A stretch of 64,000 nucleotides of DNA. Origin: Candidatus Poribacteria bacterium (GTDB lineage: Bacteria > Poribacteria > WGA-4E > WGA-3G). Every line of letters starts with the position of its first letter. The stretch's first letter is position 1. The stretch is taken from the NCBI GenBank assembly GCA_022821725.1, contig JAJEDB010000097.1, forward strand, positions 1 through 64,000, read 5' to 3'. The translations under genes were made by a program, and so were the position numbers. Positions 15,323 through 23,423 of this stretch are shown in pieces. The notes beneath the pieces are model-generated. The model was not told the DNA's origin. It saw nothing but the letters and a program-made list of their open reading frames with translations, and searched no databases.

Positions 15323-17572
15323 ATGCCAAAACTTGTCGCTGCGTTCCTGCTATTCATTGTCTATCCACTCTACCTTTTTGCACACCCAGAAGGCGTGGGT
15401 GAACATGTCATTGAAGCCCACCGAATTGTAGGCGAACCCCCGCAAATTGACGGGATACTGGACGATGCTGTGTGGGAGCACGCAGAACCGCAAAGCCGTT
15501 TTATTCAGCTCGAACCGTCACGCGGGAATCCCGCAACGGACGACACAGAATTTCGCATCGCTTACGATGTGCATAACATTTACATCGCATTCCGATGTTA
15601 CGATGCAGAACCCGACAAAATTGTCAATCGGATGACGCGACGCGGCGACATTTATGCTTCGGATGTCATCTCTTTCTTCATCGATCCACATCACGACCAC
15701 CGCACCGGCTATAAATTCGCCACAAATCCGGCGGGTGTCCAGAGTGATAACTACCGGTATGAGGACACCCAACGCGATAGCAACTGGAAAGGCATCTGGT
15801 GGGTTGAAAGCAATATTGATGAACTCGGATGGAGTGCCGAGTTTAAAATTCCGTTCGCAAACTTCCGGTTCACCGACTTCTCACATAAATCTGGACCCAC
15901 ACAGATGTGGGGGTTCGATATTGAGCGAGTCAACCGCCGGAAAAGCGAGGTTACGGTATGGAAACAACTCACACAAGCCGGTGTTGTCACGCGAATGTCT
16001 GATTTAGGACACATTGTAGGCATTCAGGGCATCGAGACTGGAAAAAATTTTGAAATCTCGCCCTATCTCTTAGGCGGTGGTATGGGTGCCACCGATGCCG
16101 ATTTCACACGCCAGCTCGGAACAGGTTTGGATGTGCAATACAGCCTCACGAGTGCCCTAAAGGCGAACGTTACAGTCAATCCTGACTTCGCGCAGGTTGA
16201 AGCAGACCAATTAGAGATTAATCTGACCCGATTCCCGACACGTTTTCCTGAAAAACGCCCGTTTTTTGTCGAAGGCAACAGTTTCTTTGAAACGCCTTAC
16301 GACCTGATGTTCAGTCGCCGTATCGGGAGTCGTGGTAATATTCTCTGGGGGGGTAAACTCACAGGAAAAGTCGGGAACTACTCCGTTGGTGTCTTGGGAA
16401 ACCAAACCGGTGAATTCAGGTTTTCCGATAGCACCCCGTCCGAAAAGGAGGCGGCGTGGTTCTCTGCAATCCGTGTGAAACGCGACATCCTCAAACGTTC
16501 AAACATTGGGGTTCTATTCGTGAACAAGGAACAGCCCGGGAGTGAGAGATGGCATCATAGCCGAGTGGGTGGCATTGATATGAACCTCGCTTTGGGCAAA
16601 ACGTATCACCTCGCGGGACAATATGCCGGGAGTTTCCATCCGGGCGAGGATAGTGATAACTTTGCATGGACGGTTGACTTCGCACAGCGCAACTATCTCT
16701 GGAGCAGCGACATTGGGGTTGAACGGGTCGCGCCGAACTTTGAAATTAATCAAACAGGGTTTCTTCGAAAAGAGCGAAATCGTGGTTGGCAACGCGTCTC
16801 TATGCGGAATTCCTATTCTCCACACTGGGGAAAGCACCAATTTTTTTCTGGGATAATCGCTCGTCTCTCTCAAAGTCTCTATACACCAGTGTATTTTGCG
16901 GAGTGGCGAGAACGGAACCCAGCGTTATCTCTATCGCCTGATTTTGATGAAGATCTGCTCAAATGGAGTGCTGGTGTGGATGTCGGGATGGACTTCAGGG
17001 AAAGCCTCTTGGATGACATTAATGCTTACTATTTCCGAAGTCGGGAAGTTGAACTCACGGAGGTTTTTACCGCAAATAGATACGGATTTGAGATGGATAC
17101 CGACGCCACAAAACCTGTTGCTATCGGCATCGGTGTAGAGTTCGCCGACTATTTTAACTTTAGACGACAACAAGCGGGTAAACAGCGGAGCCTCCTGCTT
17201 GAGTCCACTATCCGTCCACGGAGCAATGTGTCCATAGAATTGGACAGCGGCTATGCCCAGAGTTTTGATTTGGAAGGCGCAATTGACGGTAGGTTTTTCG
17301 TCAGTTCATTGCGGACGACTTACCTCTTCACGCGAGAATCGTTTCTCCGGATGTTCGCGCAAGCCAATAGGGAACGCCCCGTTTCTATGGAAATTCATCA
17401 GACGTATCTGCTAAGCCTTCTCTTTGGGTGGGAATATAGTCCGAAGAGTCACCTTTTCGTTGCATATAACGAAACGTGGGGCGATGCAACTGTTGGAACA
17501 GCCACCGCTCGCGAGTTACAACTGGAAAACCGTGTCATTGTCATCAAAGTGACATATCTTTATAATCTGTAG
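15323..17572 (+). CDS. DUF5916-type outer-membrane protein with CBM9-like domain
   Basis: A 749-residue protein with signal peptide 1-20 (ends YLFA-HP). A CBM9/DOMON-like domain at about 30-230 includes PQIDGILDDAVWEHA, IAYDVHNIYIAFRCYD, GYKFATNPAGVQSDN and WSAEFKIPFANFRF. The rest is a beta-rich region typical of DUF5916, with NPDFAQVEADQ, FPEKRPFFVEGNSFF and repeated amphipathic strands ending in YLYNL, consistent with an outer-membrane barrel. The substrate is unknown; a role in binding or passing carbohydrate is a guess from the CBM9 part. Confidence 0.9.
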   Translation: MPKLVAAFLLFIVYPLYLFAHPEGVGEHVIEAHRIVGEPPQIDGILDDAVWEHAEPQSRFIQLEPSRGNPATDDTEFRIAYDVHNIYIAFRCYDAEPDKIVNRMTRRGDIYASDVISFFIDPHHDHRTGYKFATNPAGVQSDNYRYEDTQRDSNWKGIWWVESNIDELGWSAEFKIPFANFRFTDFSHKSGPTQMWGFDIERVNRRKSEVTVWKQLTQAGVVTRMSDLGHIVGIQGIETGKNFEISPYLLGGGMGATDADFTRQLGTGLDVQYSLTSALKANVTVNPDFAQVEADQLEINLTRFPTRFPEKRPFFVEGNSFFETPYDLMFSRRIGSRGNILWGGKLTGKVGNYSVGVLGNQTGEFRFSDSTPSEKEAAWFSAIRVKRDILKRSNIGVLFVNKEQPGSERWHHSRVGGIDMNLALGKTYHLAGQYAGSFHPGEDSDNFAWTVDFAQRNYLWSSDIGVERVAPNFEINQTGFLRKERNRGWQRVSMRNSYSPHWGKHQFFSGIIARLSQSLYTPVYFAEWRERNPALSLSPDFDEDLLKWSAGVDVGMDFRESLLDDINAYYFRSREVELTEVFTANRYGFEMDTDATKPVAIGIGVEFADYFNFRRQQAGKQRSLLLESTIRPRSNVSIELDSGYAQSFDLEGAIDGRFFVSSLRTTYLFTRESFLRMFAQANRERPVSMEIHQTYLLSLLFGWEYSPKSHLFVAYNETWGDATVGTATARELQLENRVIVIKVTYLYNL

Positions 17573-17589
17573 TGAAATGTTGGGGTTCA

Positions 17590-17697
17590 CTGTTATTATT
17601 GTAAAGCCTGAAAATATCTGCACACCCCCGGTAGGCGCGGTTTCTAACCGCACCGGTGCGGACTGCCCAATTAATTCTAAACTTTACTATAAAAGTA
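17590..17697 (+). repeat. IS630-related MITE/REP-like element
   Basis: The left end TTATTGTAAAGCCTGAAAATATCTG and right end CTTTACTATAA match, in inverted sense, the element at 63.5 kb and the transposon end at 130-140. It carries the inner hairpin GTGCGG/CCGCAC-type stretch aggcgcggtttctaaccgcacc, which also occurs inside the GT39 gene at 51.6 kb. It is non-coding and too small to move by itself. Confidence 0.65.
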
Positions 17698-17712
17698 TAG
17701 GTATGCTACAAT
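17683..17712 (+). promoter_or_regulatory. Possible promoter formed from the MITE end
   Basis: TTTACT (17683-17688, within the MITE end), an 18-bp spacer and TACAAT (17707-17712) stand six bases before the ATG at 17719. If used, the transcript would again be leaderless. The -35 box matches consensus at four of six bases only. Confidence 0.4.
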
Positions 17713-17718
17713 AAAGTC

Positions 17719-18087
17719 ATGAAAGATTTTTTACTGCTATTCTTCAACGTTTTACTAACGGTCATCGGACAGATTTTGTTTAAGCACGGCATGAACACGA
17801 TCGGTCGTATCAATAGCCTCCGAGACGCTACGGGTAAATTGGTCCAGGCATTCCTGAACCCTTATATCCTCAGTGGCATTGCGATATACGGCTTCACAAC
17901 GCTCGTCTGGTTGATTATCCTGTCGCGTGTTAAACTGAGCGTTGCGTATCCGATGTTGAGTTCTGGGTATGTGCTGTCAATCCTGTTTTCCTGGATGTTG
18001 TTCAAGGAATCTATCCCTAAAATTCGTATCATAGGGGCTCTGATTATCTGTATCGGGGTCTACCTTGTGGCGCAAGGAGAATCTTAA
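17719..18087 (+). CDS. Small DMT/EamA-like membrane transporter
   Basis: A 122-residue protein with four predicted helices (residues about 3-22, 45-68, 73-95 and 98-119). Segments such as GQILFKHGMN, SVAYPMLSSGYVLSILFSWMLFKESIP and IGALIICIGVYLVAQ are typical of the small multidrug resistance / half-size EamA group, which work as dimers. The substrate is unknown; some relatives flip lipid-linked aminosugars. The next gene starts 3 bp after the stop. Confidence 0.85.
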   Translation: MKDFLLLFFNVLLTVIGQILFKHGMNTIGRINSLRDATGKLVQAFLNPYILSGIAIYGFTTLVWLIILSRVKLSVAYPMLSSGYVLSILFSWMLFKESIPKIRIIGALIICIGVYLVAQGES

Positions 18088-18090
18088 TCA

Positions 18091-18555
18091 ATGGTAGACC
18101 CAGCAAATACGCGTGTCGCCGCCAGCAATTTTCGGGGCAAGGAAGAGAAACCACCTGCCCGTTCATTTGTTGCGATGCTTCTGTCCGCCATTCTTCCAGG
18201 ACTCGGTCAACTCTATTTAGGGCAATTTCTAAAAGCGATTGTCCTTTTTGCTATTTTTGCTTCTGCAATCGGTATTTTCTATCTCAATTCACTGCCCGTA
18301 ACGGGATGGGATGATTTAATGCGGTTCAAACCTGCAACGCAGGAGAACCTCTCAACAGACGGAACTGAAAACTCGGAAGCACAAGAACCGTATTCAATTC
18401 ACATCTGGACATTCGATGACGGCGAAAAGTTGATGTACCGACCTTCGTGGAAGTTGAAAATCAGTGCGTCTGTCCAAGGAATTTTATGTTGGCTCTACGC
18501 AGTCGGCGACGGATGGAGAGGCAGGCGCAGAAACCGAACCGCAAGGTATAATTAA
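18091..18555 (+). CDS. Small membrane protein, TM2/DUF5683-like
   Basis: A 154-residue protein with AMLLSAILPGLGQLYLGQFLKAIVLFAIFASAIGIFYL-type sequence, seen in TM2/DUF5683 membrane proteins (here given in parts: ILPGLGQLYLGQ, then a second hydrophobic helix). A polar loop and a last hydrophobic stretch near residue 130 follow. AAGGAG lies in the end of the upstream gene. The C-terminal residues RNRTARYN and the stop are translated from an RPT1 core, so the original end may have been replaced by the repeat. Confidence 0.7.
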   Translation: MVDPANTRVAASNFRGKEEKPPARSFVAMLLSAILPGLGQLYLGQFLKAIVLFAIFASAIGIFYLNSLPVTGWDDLMRFKPATQENLSTDGTENSEAQEPYSIHIWTFDDGEKLMYRPSWKLKISASVQGILCWLYAVGDGWRGRRRNRTARYN

Positions 18556-18606
18556 AAAACGTGAAACTCTCAACTTACCTGACTGAACCGCAAGGTATAA
18601 TTAAAA
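18531..18606 (+). repeat. RPT1, two cores in tandem
   Basis: ACCGAACCGCAAGGTATAATTAAAAAAC is followed by GTGAAACTCTCAACTTACC and a second ACTGAACCGCAAGGTATAATTAAAA (runs given here in parts, cores at 18541-18558 and 18587-18604). The first core ends the upstream gene. The second is translated as the N-terminus of the downstream lipoprotein. Confidence 0.8.
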
Positions 18607-19925
18607 TATGTGGCATCCTTCTCGTTGTCTTACTGGTTGCGTGTCAAGATGATACGGCAGTTCTTAAAAAGAGTGAAGAACTTCTGAACGGTGGGACACC
18701 ACAAGCAGCAGTGGAACAACTGGAGGCTTTTATCGAAACAGCCCCGGAGGATCCGAAGGCACGGCTGTTACTCGGAAAAGCCTACAATGACTTAGGGCGT
18801 TACAACGATGCGGTTGCCGAGCTACAGAAGGCTTCACAACTGTATGCCGCACAACCCGAAGAACGGACCGCGGCACGACTTGAATTGGCACGGACCTATT
18901 TAAGATTCGGTGATAGAAGTTCCGCTTTTCGTGTGCTACGACTCGTTCAGCGTAGCACGCTGGATCCTGAGGTCCTGCGCCAAATCATTGAACTCGTGGG
19001 AGACACGTATCATACAAAGCGGTTGACCCGTGGCGACTCGGATAACTATTCACCCACCTTCTCACCGGATGGCACACAAATTGCCTTTGCCTCCTTTCGA
19101 CTCGACAACGGCGAAATCTATTTAATGGACTTAAATGGGCGTATCCAACGGCGTGTAACCTTCACAACAGATTTCAACGATAGCTCACCCGCATTCCTCA
19201 AGACCCCAAATTATCTGTTTTATAGTTCCGAACCGAAGTCATCTCGCGAAGTTAAAGTTGTCATCCAAAGCAGCGGCTCCACTCCGATTTACGCCGGGTT
19301 CCATGTAACACATATTCATAGCAAAATAACGCGAACCGTTTTACCTGTGAGCTTCGGTGCCCGCGTGCCTCGAACATCTCCCGCTGGCGATCAGGTGGTT
19401 TATGAATCCAACGTAGATGGAAACCTGGAATTATATCTCCTTGATTTGGCAGGACTCGATCTCGCACAACTCACACCAGAAGACATTCAGCCGAGACGTA
19501 TCACCTTTAATGAAACCGATGACGGAAGTCCCGCGTTCTTTCCGGACGGAAAGCGTGTTATATTTGTCTCCTCTCGAAATGAAAAAAATCAACTTTACAC
19601 CATAGATATTGACGGAAAAAACGAGAAACATTTCAACCCAAATCGTTACGGTTGCTACAATCCCACGGTGTCGCCTGACGGAAAAACGATTGCGTATGTT
19701 TCCGCCAGAGCAGGCGACTGGGAGATTTATCTCATTGATGCAGATGGTAAAAATGAACGGCGGATTACCAGCGACATCGGCAGGTCTATTCAACCCGCCT
19801 TTTCACCTGATGGACGCTATCTCGCGTATGTCTCCGATAGGAGTGATACGTTCCACATCTATCTGATGGCTCTTGACAAACCCGTCACTCGTCAGGATTT
19901 AGCCAAACGTCTTTTTAACTATTAA
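18561..19925 (+). CDS. TPR and PD40 (TolB-like) repeat lipoprotein
   Basis: A 454-residue frame from a GTG at 18561. Residues 2-14 (KLSTYLTEPQGII) are translated RPT1, then comes a hydrophobic stretch with lipobox LLVAC, so it is probably an exported lipoprotein. No other canonical start lies between the repeat and the signal core. Residues about 35-150 contain TPR-like helices (AAVEQLEAFIETAPEDPKA and YNDAVAELQKASQL). Residues 160-450 contain at least four WD40-like PD40 repeats (SPDGTQIAFAS, FPDGKRVIFVS, SPDGKTIAYVS and SPDGRYLAYVSDR), as in TolB. A periplasmic scaffolding or sensing role is likely. Confidence 0.85.
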   Translation: MKLSTYLTEPQGIIKICGILLVVLLVACQDDTAVLKKSEELLNGGTPQAAVEQLEAFIETAPEDPKARLLLGKAYNDLGRYNDAVAELQKASQLYAAQPEERTAARLELARTYLRFGDRSSAFRVLRLVQRSTLDPEVLRQIIELVGDTYHTKRLTRGDSDNYSPTFSPDGTQIAFASFRLDNGEIYLMDLNGRIQRRVTFTTDFNDSSPAFLKTPNYLFYSSEPKSSREVKVVIQSSGSTPIYAGFHVTHIHSKITRTVLPVSFGARVPRTSPAGDQVVYESNVDGNLELYLLDLAGLDLAQLTPEDIQPRRITFNETDDGSPAFFPDGKRVIFVSSRNEKNQLYTIDIDGKNEKHFNPNRYGCYNPTVSPDGKTIAYVSARAGDWEIYLIDADGKNERRITSDIGRSIQPAFSPDGRYLAYVSDRSDTFHIYLMALDKPVTRQDLAKRLFNY

Positions 19926-20060
19926 ATCTGGGTATCGTTCCACTTGCAAGATAAGAAAGTTCGCAAGTGTACTAAAGTTTGCAAGTGCCTAAAGTTGGAA
20001 GAGCGGTGTGGATATTCTAACACCTCTTCCAACTTCTAAACTTTAGAACACTTTAGAACA
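19926..20060 (+). repeat. RPT4 repeat region with a strong hairpin
   Basis: The stem AAGTTGGAAGAG-cg-GTGT pairs with ACACCTCTTCCAACTT (19992-20035) with a two-base bulge, flanked by CAAGTGTACTAAAGTT and two direct copies of ACTTTAGAAC. Related sequence is present in inverted form near 54340-54470. The hairpin could act as a terminator for the upstream lipoprotein gene, but no T-run follows it. Confidence 0.55.
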
Positions 20061-20085
20061 CTTTACTTTAAGGGAAACTAAAAAA

Positions 20086-21048
20086 ATGATTCGAGTAACG
20101 AAGCCAGAAGGTTTCGGCAATATCCAATTGGAAGAGGTGCCGATACCGGAAATCAATGCGCAACAGGTTCGAGTACAAACGGATACGACCTTAATCAGCC
20201 GAGGCTCCGAACTGTTTCGACGGTATATCCGAGAAGATGCAGTTTCGCCCGCAATTATGGGTTACTCTCTCACGGGCGTTGTGGATGCAGTTGGTGCAGA
20301 GGTAGAAGATTATCAGGTCGGTCAACGCGTCATGGTTGTCGCACCACACGCGGAATATGTCGTCGCTGAACCGAACGCAACGGAGGGGCGCATCGTCCCG
20401 CTTCTTGACGACGTGAGTTTTGAGGAGGGGACTTTTCTACCGCTCGCAACCAGTGCTATCGCGTGGTCAGATTCGTCCGGCGTTAAAGCCGAAGATACCA
20501 TCGTCATTCTCGGACAAGGCTTGGTGGGAAGTCTGATGATGCAGGTGTTACAAGGCTACAATCCTGCGCGAATTATAACCGTGGATGCGTTGCCACTCCG
20601 ATGTGAATTGTCGGTAAAACTCGGTGCCAATACCGTCATAAACGCTGAGGACGTAGATCCGGTGGAAGCCGTCCTGGGACTCACGGGTGGCAAAGGCGCG
20701 GATCTGGTGATCGACTGTGTCGGTGGATACGCTGGGATCAAATCGTTCGAGCAGGCGCAGGATATGACACGTCGGTTCGGCATTATCCAGCTTATCGCGC
20801 TCTACCAACAGGCACCCTTACCCTTACACTCCTCAAAGATGATGAGCAAACGTCTCGTTGCAGGTATCTTAACGGACGAACCTCGCTCTCAGATTGCGGC
20901 ACGCGCCTTGCAAAAGATACAGAACAAGGAAATTCACGCATCTGAGATGATCACCCATCGTTTCCATTATACTGAAGCGAAAGATGCGTTTGACCTTCTC
21001 TGGAATACTCCCGGTGATGCACTCGGAGTCCTGATAAAATGGCAGTAG
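20086..21048 (+). CDS. Zinc-type (MDR family) dehydrogenase
   Basis: A 320-residue medium-chain dehydrogenase: GroES-like part to about 125 (VGQRVMVVAPHAEYVV), Rossmann part from about 140 (VILGQGLVGSLMMQVL, TVDALPLR) and the dimer helix near 205 (GGKGADLVIDCVGG). Like the paralogue at 11074 it lacks the usual zinc cysteine and GHE motif (ISRGSELFRR and GYSLTG instead), so both belong to an atypical branch. AAGGGAAACTAAAAAA precedes the ATG, a variant of the RPT1 core. The 3' end overlaps the next gene by 10 bp. Confidence 0.85.
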   Translation: MIRVTKPEGFGNIQLEEVPIPEINAQQVRVQTDTTLISRGSELFRRYIREDAVSPAIMGYSLTGVVDAVGAEVEDYQVGQRVMVVAPHAEYVVAEPNATEGRIVPLLDDVSFEEGTFLPLATSAIAWSDSSGVKAEDTIVILGQGLVGSLMMQVLQGYNPARIITVDALPLRCELSVKLGANTVINAEDVDPVEAVLGLTGGKGADLVIDCVGGYAGIKSFEQAQDMTRRFGIIQLIALYQQAPLPLHSSKMMSKRLVAGILTDEPRSQIAARALQKIQNKEIHASEMITHRFHYTEAKDAFDLLWNTPGDALGVLIKWQ

Positions 21049-21614
21049 ATTCCTTTCCACGAGAAGTCAACTTCCGAGCGGAATTGTGTGGGACACCCCT
21101 TACCTTTTCCGCAACGTGGGGGCTTTTCTCACCAAAAGCGATTGATGCAGGCACACACCTATTAATTGAGCATCTGAACGTTCAGGAAGGCGACATCTGT
21201 CTCGACCTCGGGTGTGGATACGGTGCCATCGGTATCACGCTCGCAAAATGTGCACAAACGGCAACCGTCTATATGGTGGACAAGGATTTCGTAGCCGTTG
21301 ACTATGCCCGTAAAAACGCGAAACAGAATCAACTCCAGAATTGTCACGTCCTGCTGAGCAACGGTTTTAGCCATCTCCCCGATATTCAATTTGATCTCAT
21401 TGCCGCTAATCTACCTGCCAATGTCGGTAAGGAACTCCTACAGATTTTTCTGACCGACGCGAAGCGGCATCTCAAACCGAATGGGCGACTTTATGTTGTT
21501 ACCATTTCAGGACTTCGAGCATTCATCAAGCGTAACTTTCTGAATATATTTGGGAACTATGAGAAGGTCAAACAACGCCACACCCATACCGTTGCCATGG
21601 CAACTCGTGTATGA
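21039..21614 (+). CDS. Class I SAM-dependent methyltransferase (RsmC-like)
   Basis: A 191-residue protein with motif I CLDLGCGYGAIGITLA, the post-I acidic residue in VYMVDKDF, and the small-methyltransferase (MTS) layout. RsmC and related N-methyltransferases have NPPF/Y at motif IV; here it is NLPANVG, so the target may not be an exocyclic amine. The RsmC N-terminal half is absent. The start lies within the end of the dehydrogenase gene, which suggests coupling. The target is unknown. Confidence 0.8.
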   Translation: MAVDSFPREVNFRAELCGTPLTFSATWGLFSPKAIDAGTHLLIEHLNVQEGDICLDLGCGYGAIGITLAKCAQTATVYMVDKDFVAVDYARKNAKQNQLQNCHVLLSNGFSHLPDIQFDLIAANLPANVGKELLQIFLTDAKRHLKPNGRLYVVTISGLRAFIKRNFLNIFGNYEKVKQRHTHTVAMATRV

Positions 21615-21636
21615 CCGTATTGCTGCCACTGTGGAC

Positions 21637-21665
21637 TTGACATAAGCACATCCATCAGGTATAAT
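21637..21665 (+). promoter_or_regulatory. Perfect sigma-70 promoter
   Basis: TTGACA (21637-21642), 17-bp spacer and TATAAT (21660-21665). Transcription should start near 21672, giving a leader of about 80 bases to the transglutaminase gene. CAGGTATAATTAA here resembles the RPT1 core, which shows that this core can include a working -10 box. Confidence 0.8.
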
Positions 21666-21754
21666 TAATATCATCAATAGAGCACGCTACAAAAACTACA
21701 TGACAGGTGATAGTTGTGTTGTTTGGTATCTTTCGTGAGGAGTCGTCGTTTATT

Positions 21755-23320
21755 ATGATATTAGCAAAGCCTTTGAAGTTTTATCATCTACGCTGCCTGA
21801 TGTTTGTATGCAAGGCAGCGATACTTCTTAATATTGGCTTGCAAGCAGCGACACCGGCGGACACCGCGGGCGAAAAACAAGACACATTCCAGAACAACCT
21901 TTTGGAACCCCAGAGGGGTGACATGTCTATAGAACATTGGTACAGCCTTACGCTGATGAACACCAAAATCGGTTACATGCACACGTCTATTGAAGGAACT
22001 GAACATCAAGGAGAACAGGTTGATCGGAACAAAACCGATATAGTTATGAACTTTAAGGCACTCGGGACCGACATAACGGTTGAAATTACTCGCGTTGAAT
22101 ACACGGGTCCTGACTTAATGCCACGTCATTTTCTTTTGACCTCTAATGAATCTGGTTTAAAGCAGATCGAAGGACGGATTGTAGATGGAATCGCCCACAT
22201 TAAAACAACGCTCAATGGTGAAACCACCGAGTCAGAAATTCCAGTGCCACCGGACACCATTTCTGAGCATACAGGGGTGGCATCACTGTTAACCCAGGAG
22301 GGGCTTAAAACAGGCGATAAACGCACCTTTCATGTATTCATTTTCGATCTCCTGAAGCCTGTGAAAACGGAAATCGAGGTTTTACGGGAAGAGACGTTAA
22401 CCTATCAATCGAGGGAAAAGCAGGTCTACGTTCTGAAGCAGACAATGGACGTAATGAACGGCATTACTGCAAAACTGTGGATTGATCCCGACGGCGTAAA
22501 CTATCGAACGGAGGTGCCGTTGATGGGCCTTTCCATGGTAACAACGAAAACCGACAAGGAAACTGCCCTGGCGGGTACTGAAGAGGTTGACGTTGTCTTA
22601 AAAACGCGTATCCTTCCCGCTGGCAGGCTCCCGATCCCAAAAGCAGAATACCTTGCGGCAGAAGTGAAACTCCCAACAGGGAACATCGCGGAAGTTATTA
22701 TGTCTACGCCTCGACAGAAACTTGAGGCGGATGATAGTGAAATCGGTGCTACAAACCCCTCCTACAAACTTTCCATTCAGGTCCCATCAATTGTCGCTGA
22801 AGAGTGTCCGAATCTCCCTGTTCAGAACGGAGAAGGTGAATTCCTTGCCGCGAGTGCCTATATTCAAGCCGATCACCCCGATATTCGGGCAAAGACTGAA
22901 GAGATTTTGGAGAACGAGGTCAATTCATGGCGTGCAGCGGAAAAACTCTGTCGGTGGGTTTATGCCGCTATTAACGACAAAAAGATGAGCGGGGGCTTTG
23001 CTTCGTCATTAACAGTGCTGCAATCACTCTCTGGGGATTGCACGGAACATACAGTCTTATTTATCGCGCTGGCGCGTGCCGCTGGCATTCCCGCACGCAT
23101 CTGCTCCGGTATTGTATTCGCGAAAGATGCCTTCTATTACCATTTCTGGCCCGAAGTCTATGTCGGTAAATGGGTACAAATGGATCCAACATTGGATCAG
23201 GTTATCGCTGATGCGAACCACATTCAACTCGGTGGAAGCACCTTGGAGACGGACAATCTTATGGAATACGCAGTAAATGTGCTCCAGACGCTCAACCAAC
23301 TTGAAATTACGATTTTTTAA
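21755..23320 (+). CDS. Exported transglutaminase-like (papain-fold) protein
   Basis: About 521 residues from the ATG at 21755, which follows GAGGAG; the frame is open to a GTG at 21707. An N-terminal hydrophobic segment (CKAAILLNIGLQA) fits a signal peptide. The C-terminal transglutaminase core has the triad C429 (SGDCTEHT), H463 (YYHFWPEV) and D477 (QMDPT). The region before it is beta-rich with no known motif. Bacterial members hydrolyse or bind peptides in the envelope and often sit next to vWA/BatA-type genes, as here. The stop lies in a degenerate RPT1 core. Confidence 0.85.
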   Translation: MILAKPLKFYHLRCLMFVCKAAILLNIGLQAATPADTAGEKQDTFQNNLLEPQRGDMSIEHWYSLTLMNTKIGYMHTSIEGTEHQGEQVDRNKTDIVMNFKALGTDITVEITRVEYTGPDLMPRHFLLTSNESGLKQIEGRIVDGIAHIKTTLNGETTESEIPVPPDTISEHTGVASLLTQEGLKTGDKRTFHVFIFDLLKPVKTEIEVLREETLTYQSREKQVYVLKQTMDVMNGITAKLWIDPDGVNYRTEVPLMGLSMVTTKTDKETALAGTEEVDVVLKTRILPAGRLPIPKAEYLAAEVKLPTGNIAEVIMSTPRQKLEADDSEIGATNPSYKLSIQVPSIVAEECPNLPVQNGEGEFLAASAYIQADHPDIRAKTEEILENEVNSWRAAEKLCRWVYAAINDKKMSGGFASSLTVLQSLSGDCTEHTVLFIALARAAGIPARICSGIVFAKDAFYYHFWPEVYVGKWVQMDPTLDQVIADANHIQLGGSTLETDNLMEYAVNVLQTLNQLEITIF

Positions 23321-23423
23321 ATTTACCTTTCAAAAATTGTGTAAATTCCCAGATCCAGTCGCGATTTAATCGGAAACCCGCAAGGACAACGGACGCAGCG
23401 GTCCAGGAGGCCATAATTAAAAA
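23314..23423 (+). repeat. Paired degenerate RPT1 cores, one interrupted
   Basis: An inverted core (TTTTTTAAATTTACCTTTC) covers the transglutaminase stop. A forward core at 23368-23423 is split: CCCGCAAGG, then 27 extra bases carrying AGGAGG, then ATAATTAAAAA directly before the TTG start of the next gene. The inserted segment gives that gene its only good ribosome site. Confidence 0.55.
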
